This document shows, in pieces, positions 7,769-15,016 of a DNA stretch of 15,700 bases; positions within the stretch are counted from its first letter, which is position 1, and every line of letters starts with the position of its first letter. Origin of the DNA: JABDOU01 sp041567895 (GTDB lineage: Bacteria; Actinomycetota; Acidimicrobiia; Spongiisociales; SHLN01); assembly GCA_041567895.1 (NCBI GenBank), contig JBFGAX010000064.1:1-15700 (forward strand). The letters run 5' to 3'. Both the position numbers and the translations under genes were made by a program. Below the pieces are notes generated by a model. That model saw nothing but the letters and a program-made list of their open reading frames with translations, searched no databases and had not been told where the DNA came from.

Positions 7769-8476
7769 ATGCAAGAAGGTCGGCCGGCAATCGTGTGCAC
7801 ATCCATCTCGAAGAACTACGCGGGTCATGCCGCCCTCGCTGATGTCAGCTTCACCGCATACGCCGGCCATGTCACCGGCCTGCTTGGGCCAAACGGGGCA
7901 GGCAAGACCACGCTGATTCGCATCCTCACGACCATTCTCCAACCCTCGGCCGGAACGTTTCAAGTCGCTGGCTTTGGACCCGATCAGGTAACCGAGATCA
8001 AGTCCGTGATCGGGGTGATGCCAGAAAGTGCCGGTTATCCGAAACGGACACGAGCCATTGATCTGTTGACCTACCACGGTCGCCTGTACGGTGCCGGGCG
8101 GGAGGAGGCAGAGTTCAACGCGCTTGAAATGCTTGAGGCCGTTGGTCTGTCTGCTCGCCGGGCTGATCGAATCGGCACGTTTAGCCGTGGCATGCGCCAG
8201 CGCCTGGGCTTGGCCAGGGCGCTCATGAATGACCCGCGCATCGTATTCCTGGATGAGCCGACTCTGGGTCTCGACCCGGCAGGACAGCACACCATTCTCA
8301 AGTTGATCGATGAGCTCGCAGCCGGGCGAGATGTCGCGGTTCTGCTCTCCTCACATCTGCTGGCCGAAATCCAGGGCATCTGTGACCGGGCCGTGATCCT
8401 CGACCACGGCCGGGTTGTGTTCGACGCCGAACCCACCCAGGGTTTGTCAGAGATCTTTCACAAGGTCACGACATGA
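7769..8476 (+). CDS. ABC transporter ATP-binding protein (ABC-2/NatA-like exporter)
   Basis: A 235-residue cytoplasmic ATPase subunit. Walker A is GPNGAGKTT (40-48), the signature is FSRGMRQRLGLAR (138-150), Walker B is IVFLDEPTLGLDP (158-170) and the H-loop histidine lies in SSHLLAE near 196. The region where most ABC proteins carry the Q-loop glutamine reads IGVMPESAGY (81-90), which is usual for the drug-export/NatA/NosF-type ATPases. It powers the permease encoded next, whose start overlaps its stop by 4 bp (ATGA). The cargo is not predictable. A promoter with an 11-bp repeat array lies immediately upstream, which suggests control by a two-component regulator. Confidence 0.93.
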   Translation: MQEGRPAIVCTSISKNYAGHAALADVSFTAYAGHVTGLLGPNGAGKTTLIRILTTILQPSAGTFQVAGFGPDQVTEIKSVIGVMPESAGYPKRTRAIDLLTYHGRLYGAGREEAEFNALEMLEAVGLSARRADRIGTFSRGMRQRLGLARALMNDPRIVFLDEPTLGLDPAGQHTILKLIDELAAGRDVAVLLSSHLLAEIQGICDRAVILDHGRVVFDAEPTQGLSEIFHKVTT

Positions 8477-9237
8477 ACGCGACGACCACAGTCGCAGGCG
8501 AGGAGATCGCAGAAACCTGGTTCCGCGGCTGGGGTCCGTGGCTCGCCGCCGTGTTGGCAGTCGTGTTCAGCGGGATCGCCATAGGGCTGGGGTACTCGAG
8601 CCAGCTGAACTTGCTCGATGCCCGCGAAGGATTAGCAGTGGTGGTTCGTATGTCAATAGGAATCGGCGTCGTACTGGTGCTGCTTTCGATGGCTGATTCG
8701 ATCAGCGGGATGCGGGATCGTTCCACGCTCGAACCGTTGCTTCTGACACCCATCTCCGGGAGGTCGCTCGTCGTAGGCAAGTTGTTGGCCGCCGGGGTCG
8801 GTTGGGTCATCGTCCTTTTGATCTCTCTTCCGTATCTGTACGTCATTGGCGATGGTCTCGGCACAGTTGCACTCGCGATCGGGTTATCAGTGGTTTTGGG
8901 GGCACTGCTTTCGATTGTGTTCGGGGCGGGCGCAGCGGCCCTCAGCATCCGATCGAGAACCAATCTCCAGACCCTGGGTGTCGGCCTGCTCGGCCTGGCC
9001 TTGCTTGCGATGCCACTCTTGTTGCCTGCCTCGGTGTTGCGGAATCCAATTGGCGAGCTGCTGGTTCGCGCCGATCCGTTGTCTGCCGCCCAGCATCTGA
9101 TTGGAGCTCTCATTATTGACGAAAGCAATCTCGCAACCGAGGCGTCCTGGTTCTTGAGTCCGGTGCTGGCCGCACTCGCCGCGTCATGGCTCCTCTGGAA
9201 ATCGGCACGGTTCATCGAACTCGAGCCACGCACGTGA
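8473..9237 (+). CDS. ABC-2 type permease
   Basis: A 254-residue integral membrane protein with about six hydrophobic segments, near residues 19-38, 55-75, 97-122, 127-152, 158-182 and 225-245. After the second segment comes a stretch characteristic of ABC-2 permeases: SISGMRDRSTLEPLLLTPIS followed by LVVGKLLA (about 76-106). NosY and related exporters have the same pattern. It forms the membrane channel for the ATPase encoded upstream, and the 4-bp overlaps at both ends show a translationally coupled trio. Two leucines are encoded by TTA (8632 and 8884). The substrate is unknown. Confidence 0.88.
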   Translation: MNATTTVAGEEIAETWFRGWGPWLAAVLAVVFSGIAIGLGYSSQLNLLDAREGLAVVVRMSIGIGVVLVLLSMADSISGMRDRSTLEPLLLTPISGRSLVVGKLLAAGVGWVIVLLISLPYLYVIGDGLGTVALAIGLSVVLGALLSIVFGAGAAALSIRSRTNLQTLGVGLLGLALLAMPLLLPASVLRNPIGELLVRADPLSAAQHLIGALIIDESNLATEASWFLSPVLAALAASWLLWKSARFIELEPRT

Positions 9238-9773
9238 GGACACGCTTTGTTTTCGTCGTCCTTGTGCTTCTCACGATTGCAGTGCCGGCGTCTGCTCAAA
9301 AGCTCGACGTTGAACTTTCACCAGTCGAGATTTCAACCGAGATCGGCGCAGAGCACTTGCTGGCCGTGTCCATTACGAATCGAGACTCGCAGCCGACGGG
9401 CCCCCTGGTGGCGCATCTCGTTGTGATCGATCCATCCGGAGGGGCCTCGGCAGACGCGGAAGATTGGACTGGAGAACTGAACCGTCCTTTGCCGAGCCTG
9501 GCTGGAGGGGAATCTGTCAGCCTGGAGTGGGACGTCAAACCAATCATGAGAGGTGAGTTCATTGCCCTCATCACAGTTGCCTCGGCCGACCAGGGGTCCA
9601 TCGATCCGGCGTCGAGTCCAGCCGTGTATTTTTCGGTTACGCAGCCGACGTTACTGGTGAGCGGCGCCACGGTTCCCGTGTCGATTGCGGTTCCCCTCAT
9701 CATCCTGGCAATTGGCTTGTGGATGGTCCGCGCAGAACGCAGGCGGGTCGCAGAGCTGGTTGGTGGTGGGTAA
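9234..9773 (+). CDS. Secreted, C-terminally anchored accessory protein of the ABC operon
   Basis: I do not recognise a named family. The 179-residue product has a classic signal peptide: MRTR, a hydrophobic core to about residue 17, and a likely cleavage after ASA just before QKLD. It then has a beta-rich extracellular domain of about 120 residues, with ITNRDSQPTGPLVAHLVV and VSLEWDVKPIMRGEF. That domain resembles immunoglobulin-like or CARDB-type folds that handle alternating strands and has no cysteine. A transmembrane helix follows at about 147-166, with a basic cytoplasmic tail RAERRR. So the domain faces outside and is tethered next to the permease. I take the GTG at 9234 as start because it overlaps the permease stop (GTGA) and leads straight into the signal peptide. 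A solute-recognition or periplasmic-coupling role is inference from context. Confidence 0.75.
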   Translation: MRTRFVFVVLVLLTIAVPASAQKLDVELSPVEISTEIGAEHLLAVSITNRDSQPTGPLVAHLVVIDPSGGASADAEDWTGELNRPLPSLAGGESVSLEWDVKPIMRGEFIALITVASADQGSIDPASSPAVYFSVTQPTLLVSGATVPVSIAVPLIILAIGLWMVRAERRRVAELVGGG

Positions 9774-9786
9774 AAGCCGCCGGGTG

Positions 9787-11139
9787 TCACGACCGATAGA
9801 TCGGTAACCGAAGCACGAACTTGGCGCCGGCGGTGTAGTCACCGTCGATAACGATCGCACCTCCATGACGGTGTGCGATCTCGCGAGCAATGGCCAGTCC
9901 AAGGCCGGTACCACCGGCGTCCTGGCTGCGGGCATCGTCTAGACGAGCAAACCGTTCGAAAATCCGGTCCCGCTGGTCCGCAGGGACACCGGGCCCATCG
10001 TCGGCCACGGTCACGACGGCGAACTCGCCGTCCTCGTAGAGCGACAACGCCATGGAACCGGCGGTGTGGCTCTTTGCATTTTCTACGAGGTTGCGAATTG
10101 CGCGACCGAGTTGTTGTCGGTTACCCGTGGTCTGCACTGCCGCTACGCCGGACATGTCGACAGCCGTTCCTTCGGTTTTGGCATTGTTTCCTTCGCGAAA
10201 CACGAGGTCGTCCAGGTCGACGACCTCTTCCCGAACGCTGACCTGCTGAGCGTCGAATCGGGCAAGCTGGAGCAGATCCGACACGAGATTTTGAAGTCCG
10301 ATGAGCTCCTCGCGAACACTCTCGATCGTCTCGTCCTCTACCGGCTCGATCTCGAGTTCGGCGCGAATGCGGGCCAGCGGACTTCTGAGTTCGTGCGACG
10401 CGTCTGCTACGAATTGTTGCTGGGCGCCTACGGCGTGTTCGAGGCGGTCGAGCATGGCGTTCATGGTCTCTGCCAGCCGATGAATCTCGTCGCGGCTTTC
10501 GGGAAGAGGGACACGACTATCAAGTCGGGTGGCGCCAATGTCGGCGACTTCGGACCGTATGGCCTCGACCGGAGCAAGCGTTCGGCCCACGAGCCACCAT
10601 ACCACCATGGTGAGTGCGATCACGATGACGGGAATCGCGATCGCCAGTGAGGCAGCGAGTATCCCGATGCCATCCGTGACCTCATCGAGACTTCTTCCGA
10701 CGATGAGCGCGGCGGGTCCTTCTGCTGTCATCACAGGCGTCGTGAGTACACGGAAGGCATCGTCGTCGACGACCAGCCCCGTAAAGGTCCCAATGGACCG
10801 TTCACCAGGAATCTCCGGAATAGGGACGATGGGGTGGTCGAGGGCCGGAGTTCCTGCCAGTACCCGACTGGCCTTTGCCACGAGCTGGACGAAACCCTCG
10901 CCGCTGGCACCGGCTATGGAATCCGGGTTTCCGTTGTTGGCATCCAGGAGAGTCATGATGTCGGTTGCGCGACTGACAAGACTTGCGTCCAGGTTTGAGA
11001 TGGTTTGCCGACGCTGCACGACCACGACCGCTGTGGCCGCGACGATCAGTACCAGCGCGACTGCGGCGGCTGCGAGGGCAGTGATCCTGAACCTGATGCT
11101 CGCGGTGGAAAACCGCTTGCCGAGCCTGGTGTCACCCAC
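9787..11139 (-). CDS. Sensor histidine kinase with extracellular domain and HAMP
   Basis: A 450-residue OmpR-partner kinase. Transmembrane helix 1 is at about 17-41, an extracellular sensor region of roughly 110 residues follows, helix 2 is at about 157-184, then a HAMP linker to about 237. The phosphoacceptor histidine is H249 in DASHELRSPLARIR. The ATP-binding domain has the N box around N350-N354 (RNLVENAKSH), G1 DDGPGVP from 380 and G2 GGTGLGLAI from 409. Several starts are possible. I use the GTG at 11139, which overlaps the regulator stop by 8 bp; a longer form from 11196 would only add residues read out of the regulator's 3' end. The regulator is encoded first. The gene is convergent with the ABC operon, 13 bp apart. 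The signal sensed is unknown. Confidence 0.92.
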   Translation of the reverse strand: MGDTRLGKRFSTASIRFRITALAAAAVALVLIVAATAVVVVQRRQTISNLDASLVSRATDIMTLLDANNGNPDSIAGASGEGFVQLVAKASRVLAGTPALDHPIVPIPEIPGERSIGTFTGLVVDDDAFRVLTTPVMTAEGPAALIVGRSLDEVTDGIGILAASLAIAIPVIVIALTMVVWWLVGRTLAPVEAIRSEVADIGATRLDSRVPLPESRDEIHRLAETMNAMLDRLEHAVGAQQQFVADASHELRSPLARIRAELEIEPVEDETIESVREELIGLQNLVSDLLQLARFDAQQVSVREEVVDLDDLVFREGNNAKTEGTAVDMSGVAAVQTTGNRQQLGRAIRNLVENAKSHTAGSMALSLYEDGEFAVVTVADDGPGVPADQRDRIFERFARLDDARSQDAGGTGLGLAIAREIAHRHGGAIVIDGDYTAGAKFVLRLPIYRS

Positions 11140-11806
11140 CGTCTGCTGCCAACCGGTATCCGGCTCCGCGCACGGTTTCGATGGCCTGGCGGCCAAAAGG
11201 TTCGTCGATGCGGGTGCGCAGCCGCCGGATGTAGACCTCGACGATGTTGGGATCTCCCTCGAATTCGTAGTCCCAAACGCCCCGCAGGATGTCAGATTTG
11301 GATTGCACCTGCCCGGCCCGCCTCAAGAGAAACTCGAGAACATCGAATTGACGGGCGGTGAGGCTGATCTCCTCATCTCCCCGCCAGACCCGTCTTTCGC
11401 CGGGGTCCATTCTGAGATCGCCTGCCTGAACGGGAGCGGGGTTGCGTCCGGCTCGCCGGAGCAGTGCTCTGACGTGTGCCACCAGCACTGCGAACGAGAA
11501 CGGTTTTGTCAGATAGTCATCGGCGCCGGTATCGAGGGCTTCGGCTTCGTCGTACTCTCCGTCTTTGGCGGTGAGGACCAGGATGGGCGTCCAGTTTCCT
11601 GCCTCTCTCAGATCGGCGCAGATCTGGAAACCGTTTCGGCCAGGAAGCAGTATGTCGCAGATGATCAGGTCATACGACCCGCTCAGCGCCATGAGGAGTC
11701 CGGTCGAACCGTCGAAGGCCACTTCGACGCCGAAGCCTTCCGCCTCCAGACCGCGCTTGGTTGCTGTCGCGATCTTCTTGTCATCCTCGATCATGAGCAA
11801 CTTCAC
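11132..11806 (-). CDS. OmpR/PhoB-family response regulator
   Basis: A 224-residue transcription regulator. The receiver domain (1 to about 115) has the acidic pocket E7, D8, D9, the phosphoacceptor D51 in IICDILLPGRNG, T79 and K101 in LTKPFS. The C-terminal winged helix (about 126-220) contains LTARQFDVLEFLLRRAG, the recognition-helix region NIVEVYIRRLRTRI and the wing motif IETVRGAGYRL. It is the partner of the kinase overlapping its stop. The GTG at 11806 is chosen; the internal ATG four codons on is possible. There is no Shine-Dalgarno, but a -10-like CAGAAT stands 6 bp before the GTG, preceded by three TCAG elements at 11-bp period. That fits autoregulation and a leaderless mRNA. Confidence 0.95.
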   Translation of the reverse strand: MKLLMIEDDKKIATATKRGLEAEGFGVEVAFDGSTGLLMALSGSYDLIICDILLPGRNGFQICADLREAGNWTPILVLTAKDGEYDEAEALDTGADDYLTKPFSFAVLVAHVRALLRRAGRNPAPVQAGDLRMDPGERRVWRGDEEISLTARQFDVLEFLLRRAGQVQSKSDILRGVWDYEFEGDPNIVEVYIRRLRTRIDEPFGRQAIETVRGAGYRLAADGG

Positions 11807-11812
11807 GGTTCC

Positions 11813-11856
11813 ATTCTGACACTCGCACCTGACCAGAGCCTGAACCTCAGCTGAAC
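11813..11856 (-). promoter_or_regulatory. 11-bp-period GTTCAG array and -10-like box before the response regulator
   Basis: On the minus strand the order is GTTCAG (11856-11851), GTTCAG (11845-11840), GGTCAG (11834-11829), ten bases, then CAGAAT (11818-11813), six bases and the GTG start. The repeats are exactly 11 bp apart. The layout matches the ABC operon promoter: both end in GGTCAG, 10 or 11 bases, a -10-like hexamer, six bases and a start codon. Tandem 11-bp spaced half-sites are typical of OmpR/PhoB-type regulators, so this is a candidate autoregulatory site. Confidence 0.6.
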
Positions 11857-11897
11857 TTGACCGCTCTGCGTGGCTGTCGTCGTCACAATCGTTTAGC

Positions 11898-11931
11898 GAG
11901 TCAGGTTGGAGTCAGGCTGATTTTGTATGGT
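11898..11931 (+). repeat. Tandem 11-mer GAGTCAGGYTG x2 facing the plus strand, with TATGGT
   Basis: GAGTCAGGTTG (11898-11908) is followed at once by GAGTCAGGCTG (11909-11919), differing at one base. Ten bases after the second TCAG is TATGGT (11926-11931), which fits TANNNT. The array therefore has the same internal layout as the two promoter arrays but points away from the regulator. No start codon follows at a leaderless distance. It may be a divergent promoter for a short RNA, or an extra operator for the regulator gene. Confidence 0.5.
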
Positions 11932-11990
11932 GGACCTGACGGCTTCCCCGGAAGAAGTACAGATTCCACGGATTTACTTAGGCCTCCCGG

Positions 11991-12030
11991 CAAAAAGACA
12001 GCTCGGTATTGCTATATGCCGAGCTGTCTT
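11991..12030 (-). terminator. Intrinsic terminator of the acyl-CoA dehydrogenase gene
   Basis: Read on the minus strand, AAGACAGCTCGG (12030-12019) pairs perfectly with CCGAGCTGTCTT (12006-11995). The stem extends three more pairs (one G-U) to a 6-base loop, followed by TTTTTG. The stem begins inside the last codons of the dehydrogenase and its stop codon (12014-12012) lies in the loop. On the plus strand the hairpin has no long T run, so it is chiefly a minus-strand terminator. The remaining gap to 11807 is described with the repeat arrays. Confidence 0.85.
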
Positions 12031-13151
12031 GCTGCCAGGTCTCGCATGATCTCTTCGCTACCACCGCCGATGGCGTTGACCCGCACCTCGCGATAAATAC
12101 GCTCAACCGGGTTATCGCGCAAATAGGAGGCGCCGCCGAGGATCTGGGCAGCCTCCCGAGCACAGAACTCCATCGTGAGGCTCGATTGCACTTTGCATTC
12201 GGCGAGCTGGGCCACGACGTGGTCGCCTTGCGAGACCTGCCAGGCGAGCTTCTCCATCCACGCGTACGAAGCATTGATCATCCGATCCATCTCGACCAGC
12301 TTGTGCCGAATCACCTGGTGATCAGCAAGGCGCGATCCGAACGTTTCACGCTCCTGCGCCCATGCCAAGGCTTCTTCGAAGCAAACTCGTGATGCGCTTA
12401 TCATGCCCGCGATGAGGAAAAGCCGCTCGTAGTTGAAATTCTCCATGATGATTTTGAAGCCGCTGTTCTCGGCCCCCAGAAGATATCGGGCCGGTACCCG
12501 GCAATCGTCGAAATAGAGCGTCGCGGTATCGGATGCCCACCATCCCATCTTCTTGAGGGGTGTTTTTGAAAACCCTTCGAGCTTGCTCGGAATAACCAGC
12601 ATCGAGACGCCGGCCGCCCCCGCGCCGCCCGTGCGAACCGCGGTGGTGACATAGTCGGCGCGCATACCCGACGTGATGAAGGTCTTGGAGCCGTTGACGA
12701 CATAGTGATCCCCATCGAGCCGTGCAGTCGTCTGCAGATTGGCAACGTCTGAACCGCCGCTTGGTTCGGTGATGCCGAGGGCGCATATGACCTCGCCGCT
12801 GAGCATCGACGGCAAGATTTCGGCTTTGACCTCATCACTGCCTGCATTTTGAATCGGAGGTCCGCCTATGTAGTTGGAAAAGAGGCCCGCAGATACACCA
12901 CCGCTCGAACGAGCGAGTTCCTCGGCGAGGATGCAGAACAAGAGCGGATCGTGGGAGCCCAGTCCCCCGTATTCCTCCGCGAAACCAATGCCGAACAGGC
13001 CGATCTCGCCCGCTTTCTTGTAGACCTCGATGGGGAACTCGCCCGCCTCGTCCCATTCGTTTACGTACGGGGTCAATTCGGATGCAACGAAGTCGCGAAG
13101 CGTCGAACGGAACAGGTCATGTTCCTCTGAATAGATAGGAAGCTGAGTCAT
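12012..13151 (-). CDS. Acyl-CoA dehydrogenase (IVD/LCAD-like active site)
   Basis: A 379-residue FAD flavoprotein that introduces an alpha-beta double bond into acyl-CoA and passes electrons to ETF. Signatures include ALGITEPSGGSDVANLQT (124-141) in the FAD/substrate region, NGSKTFITSG (153-162), RETFGSRLADHQ (268-279) and the C-terminal QILGGASYLRDNPVERIYRE (336-355). At the position of the medium-chain-type catalytic glutamate (IYEGT) this protein has IGGGS, so G363 there. E242 in NYERLFLIAG aligns with the helix-G glutamate used by isovaleryl-CoA and long-chain enzymes, so it is the likely base. The exact substrate is unknown. The ATG at 13151 matches the family start; extension to 13265 would enter the kinase gene. 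TACATT stands 7 bp before the ATG and there is no Shine-Dalgarno. Confidence 0.93.
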   Translation of the reverse strand: MTQLPIYSEEHDLFRSTLRDFVASELTPYVNEWDEAGEFPIEVYKKAGEIGLFGIGFAEEYGGLGSHDPLLFCILAEELARSSGGVSAGLFSNYIGGPPIQNAGSDEVKAEILPSMLSGEVICALGITEPSGGSDVANLQTTARLDGDHYVVNGSKTFITSGMRADYVTTAVRTGGAGAAGVSMLVIPSKLEGFSKTPLKKMGWWASDTATLYFDDCRVPARYLLGAENSGFKIIMENFNYERLFLIAGMISASRVCFEEALAWAQERETFGSRLADHQVIRHKLVEMDRMINASYAWMEKLAWQVSQGDHVVAQLAECKVQSSLTMEFCAREAAQILGGASYLRDNPVERIYREVRVNAIGGGSEEIMRDLAARQLGI

Positions 13152-13164
13152 GGGTCGGAATGTA
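13152..13164 (-). promoter_or_regulatory. Putative leaderless -10 for the acyl-CoA dehydrogenase
   Basis: On the minus strand TACATT (13164-13159) fits TANNNT and is separated by seven bases from the ATG at 13151. A weak TCACAA lies 17 bp upstream of it. No ribosome binding site is seen. The gene could also be reached by read-through from the kinase 49 bp upstream. Confidence 0.4.
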
Positions 13165-13200
13165 GCTCGGATAGGTGCGTGTTGTGACGAATCCCGGTCG

Positions 13201-14334
13201 TCATCGGGTGGTGATGGCGCCTGGGCGAACGCGTTCCAGATCGATTGTGAACGTCGTTCCCACACCCGGCGTGCTGTCGATCGAGATGGAGCCGCCGTGA
13301 GCCTGAACCAGATTGCGGCTGATCGTGAGTCCTAGCCCTGAGCCCGATGAAGCCGGTCCTTTCTGGAAGCGCTCGAAGATGCGATCTTGATCCGATGGGT
13401 CGATACCGGTGCCTGTGTCGGAAACCTGGATGCGGGCACCGCCGCCCTTCGGCTCCAACAACAGGGAGAGGCGACCACCCTCCGGCATGGCCTTGAGGGC
13501 GTTGTTCATGAGATTCGTGAGTACTTCCCTGATGCGAACCGGATCGAGAACGATTTCGACGGGTGTCGACCGGACGATTACCTCGATCCCCATGGTGCCG
13601 GCCCGCCGGCGATATGAGTCGGCGACGTCGTCGACCAGGGTCGCCAGCTCCGTAGGTTCCGGATGGAGTGGCAGTGCTCCGGCTTCGAGGAGGCTCAGCG
13701 TACGCAGGTCTTCCAGCAACCGCTCCATCACCTCTACCTCACCAACCAGCGGTTCCAGATTTTCGCGATCGAGTGTATGGACTCCGTCGAGCATTGCCTC
13801 GATTTCGCCCCTGATCACCGTCAACGGTGTCCGCAGTTCGTGGCCGAGATCGGCCAGCAGGCGACGGCGTTGCTGATCTGCCGTTTCCAGGCGGCTCGCC
13901 ATGTCGTTGAACGAATCGATCACCTGGCGCGTTGCGGGCGAACCATGGGTTGTCACCCTCGCCGAATAATCACCGTCGGCCAGATCGCCGGCTGCTTCGA
14001 TCAGATCTCTCACCGGTCGCCATGACCTCATCCCGGCTCGCGCCATCAGCCCCAATGTCGAGATCAGCACGACGGGTGTCAGGATGACAACGAGTATGCC
14101 GGTTCCCAAGCTCACCTGACTGAAGATATTTGCGATCAACGCGCCGAGTCCGACGAGGATCAGAGCCAGAAAACCCAGGAACAGGAGCGCTTTCACCGCC
14201 ATTGCCCGGCCGAACGTGCGCCATGCCTCGCGTCCCTGTCCTGGACCCGACCACCATTCTTCTCCCTGACGCCACCAGTCCTCGTCGTTCTCCTGCCATC
14301 GACGAACCCAGGGAGGTTGCCTGTGCCTACTCAT
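13201..14334 (-). CDS. Intramembrane-sensing-type histidine kinase with Trp-rich N-terminus
   Basis: A 377-residue kinase with a striking cytoplasmic N-terminus: about 45 residues containing eight tryptophans and many charged residues (RRWQENDEDWWRQGEEWW at 11-28). Two helices follow at about 47-68 and 78-97, separated by a loop of only about 9 residues, so there is no extracellular sensor domain. A HAMP-like linker runs to about 155. The histidine is H165 in LGHELRTPL. The ATP domain has N277/N278 (LMNNALKAM), G1 DTGTGID from 306 and G2 GSGLGLTI from 331. Kinases built this way usually sense through membrane partners. The ATG at 14334 overlaps the regulator stop by 8 bp; a TTG two codons upstream is less likely. 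The small membrane protein at the head of the operon is a candidate partner. Confidence 0.92.
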   Translation of the reverse strand: MSRHRQPPWVRRWQENDEDWWRQGEEWWSGPGQGREAWRTFGRAMAVKALLFLGFLALILVGLGALIANIFSQVSLGTGILVVILTPVVLISTLGLMARAGMRSWRPVRDLIEAAGDLADGDYSARVTTHGSPATRQVIDSFNDMASRLETADQQRRRLLADLGHELRTPLTVIRGEIEAMLDGVHTLDRENLEPLVGEVEVMERLLEDLRTLSLLEAGALPLHPEPTELATLVDDVADSYRRRAGTMGIEVIVRSTPVEIVLDPVRIREVLTNLMNNALKAMPEGGRLSLLLEPKGGGARIQVSDTGTGIDPSDQDRIFERFQKGPASSGSGLGLTISRNLVQAHGGSISIDSTPGVGTTFTIDLERVRPGAITTR

Positions 14335-15016
14335 CGGCAAACCGGTAACCGACGCCGTAGACCGTTTCTATGAAGCGGGGGCGGCGCGGATCGGCCTCGA
14401 GTTTCTTGCGGATGTTCTTGATGTGGGCGTCCACAGAACGCTCGTACGACTCGAACGAGATCCCTTTGATGAGCTCGAGCAGTTGAGCCCTCGTGTACAC
14501 ACGGCCCGGGTGACGAGCCAGGGTGACCAGCACCTCGAACTCGGAGGCGGTCAGGTCGATCACGGAGCCGGCTACGTCCACTTTCATCCTGGGGATATCA
14601 ATGGTTACATCTCCGGCGGTGATCACCTCGCCCCCGCCGAGGGTGTTTTCGGCCCTTCGCAGCACCGCTCGGATGCGAGCGACGAGCTCTTTGGGGGAGA
14701 ATGGTTTGGTGATGTAATCGTCGGCGCCCAGCTCGAGACCAACGACCCGATCGGTTTCCTCGGTGCGTGCGGTGAGCATGATGATGGGAACCGATGACGT
14801 CTGGCGCAGCCGGCGTGTCACGTCGAGGCCGTTGATGCCCGGCAAGCCCAGATCCATCAGAATCATGTCCGGTCGCTCGGCTCGTGCCATGGCCAGCGCA
14901 GCCTCGCCATCGGAGGCTTCGACCACGGCAAAGCCCGCCTCGGTGAGGTAATCCCTCACGAGGCGGGCAATTTTCAGTTCGTCTTCGACAACCAGAACCT
15001 TCTTCACTGTCTGCAT
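14327..15016 (-). CDS. OmpR/PhoB-family response regulator (second pair)
   Basis: A 229-residue regulator. The receiver has E11, D12, the phosphoacceptor D55 in ILMDLGLPGING, T82 and K104 in ITKPFSPKEL. The winged-helix domain carries LTASEFEVLVTLARHPGR, RSVDAHIKNIRKKLE and IETVYGVGYRF. It belongs with the kinase that overlaps its stop. I list the ATG at 15016. A GTG three codons later (15007) is a serious alternative, because it begins MKKVLVVEDE, like the other regulator, and has a CAGAAT seven bases upstream exactly as in that gene. The gene lies 11 bp after the small membrane protein gene, so the three form one operon. Confidence 0.94.
   Translation of the reverse strand: MQTVKKVLVVEDELKIARLVRDYLTEAGFAVVEASDGEAALAMARAERPDMILMDLGLPGINGLDVTRRLRQTSSVPIIMLTARTEETDRVVGLELGADDYITKPFSPKELVARIRAVLRRAENTLGGGEVITAGDVTIDIPRMKVDVAGSVIDLTASEFEVLVTLARHPGRVYTRAQLLELIKGISFESYERSVDAHIKNIRKKLEADPRRPRFIETVYGVGYRFADE

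Noticed and set aside
9792..9805. ACCGAT-AG-ATCGGT inverted repeat near the 3' end of the first kinase gene as a terminator
   Set aside because: It sits inside the coding sequence, the stem is short with a 2-base spacer, and no T run follows directly. The 13-bp convergent gap shows no convincing terminator for either strand.
10529..11854. 441-codon plus-strand frame opposite the first kinase/regulator pair
   Set aside because: It is antisense to two well-supported genes, is low-complexity at its N-terminus and has no family resemblance.
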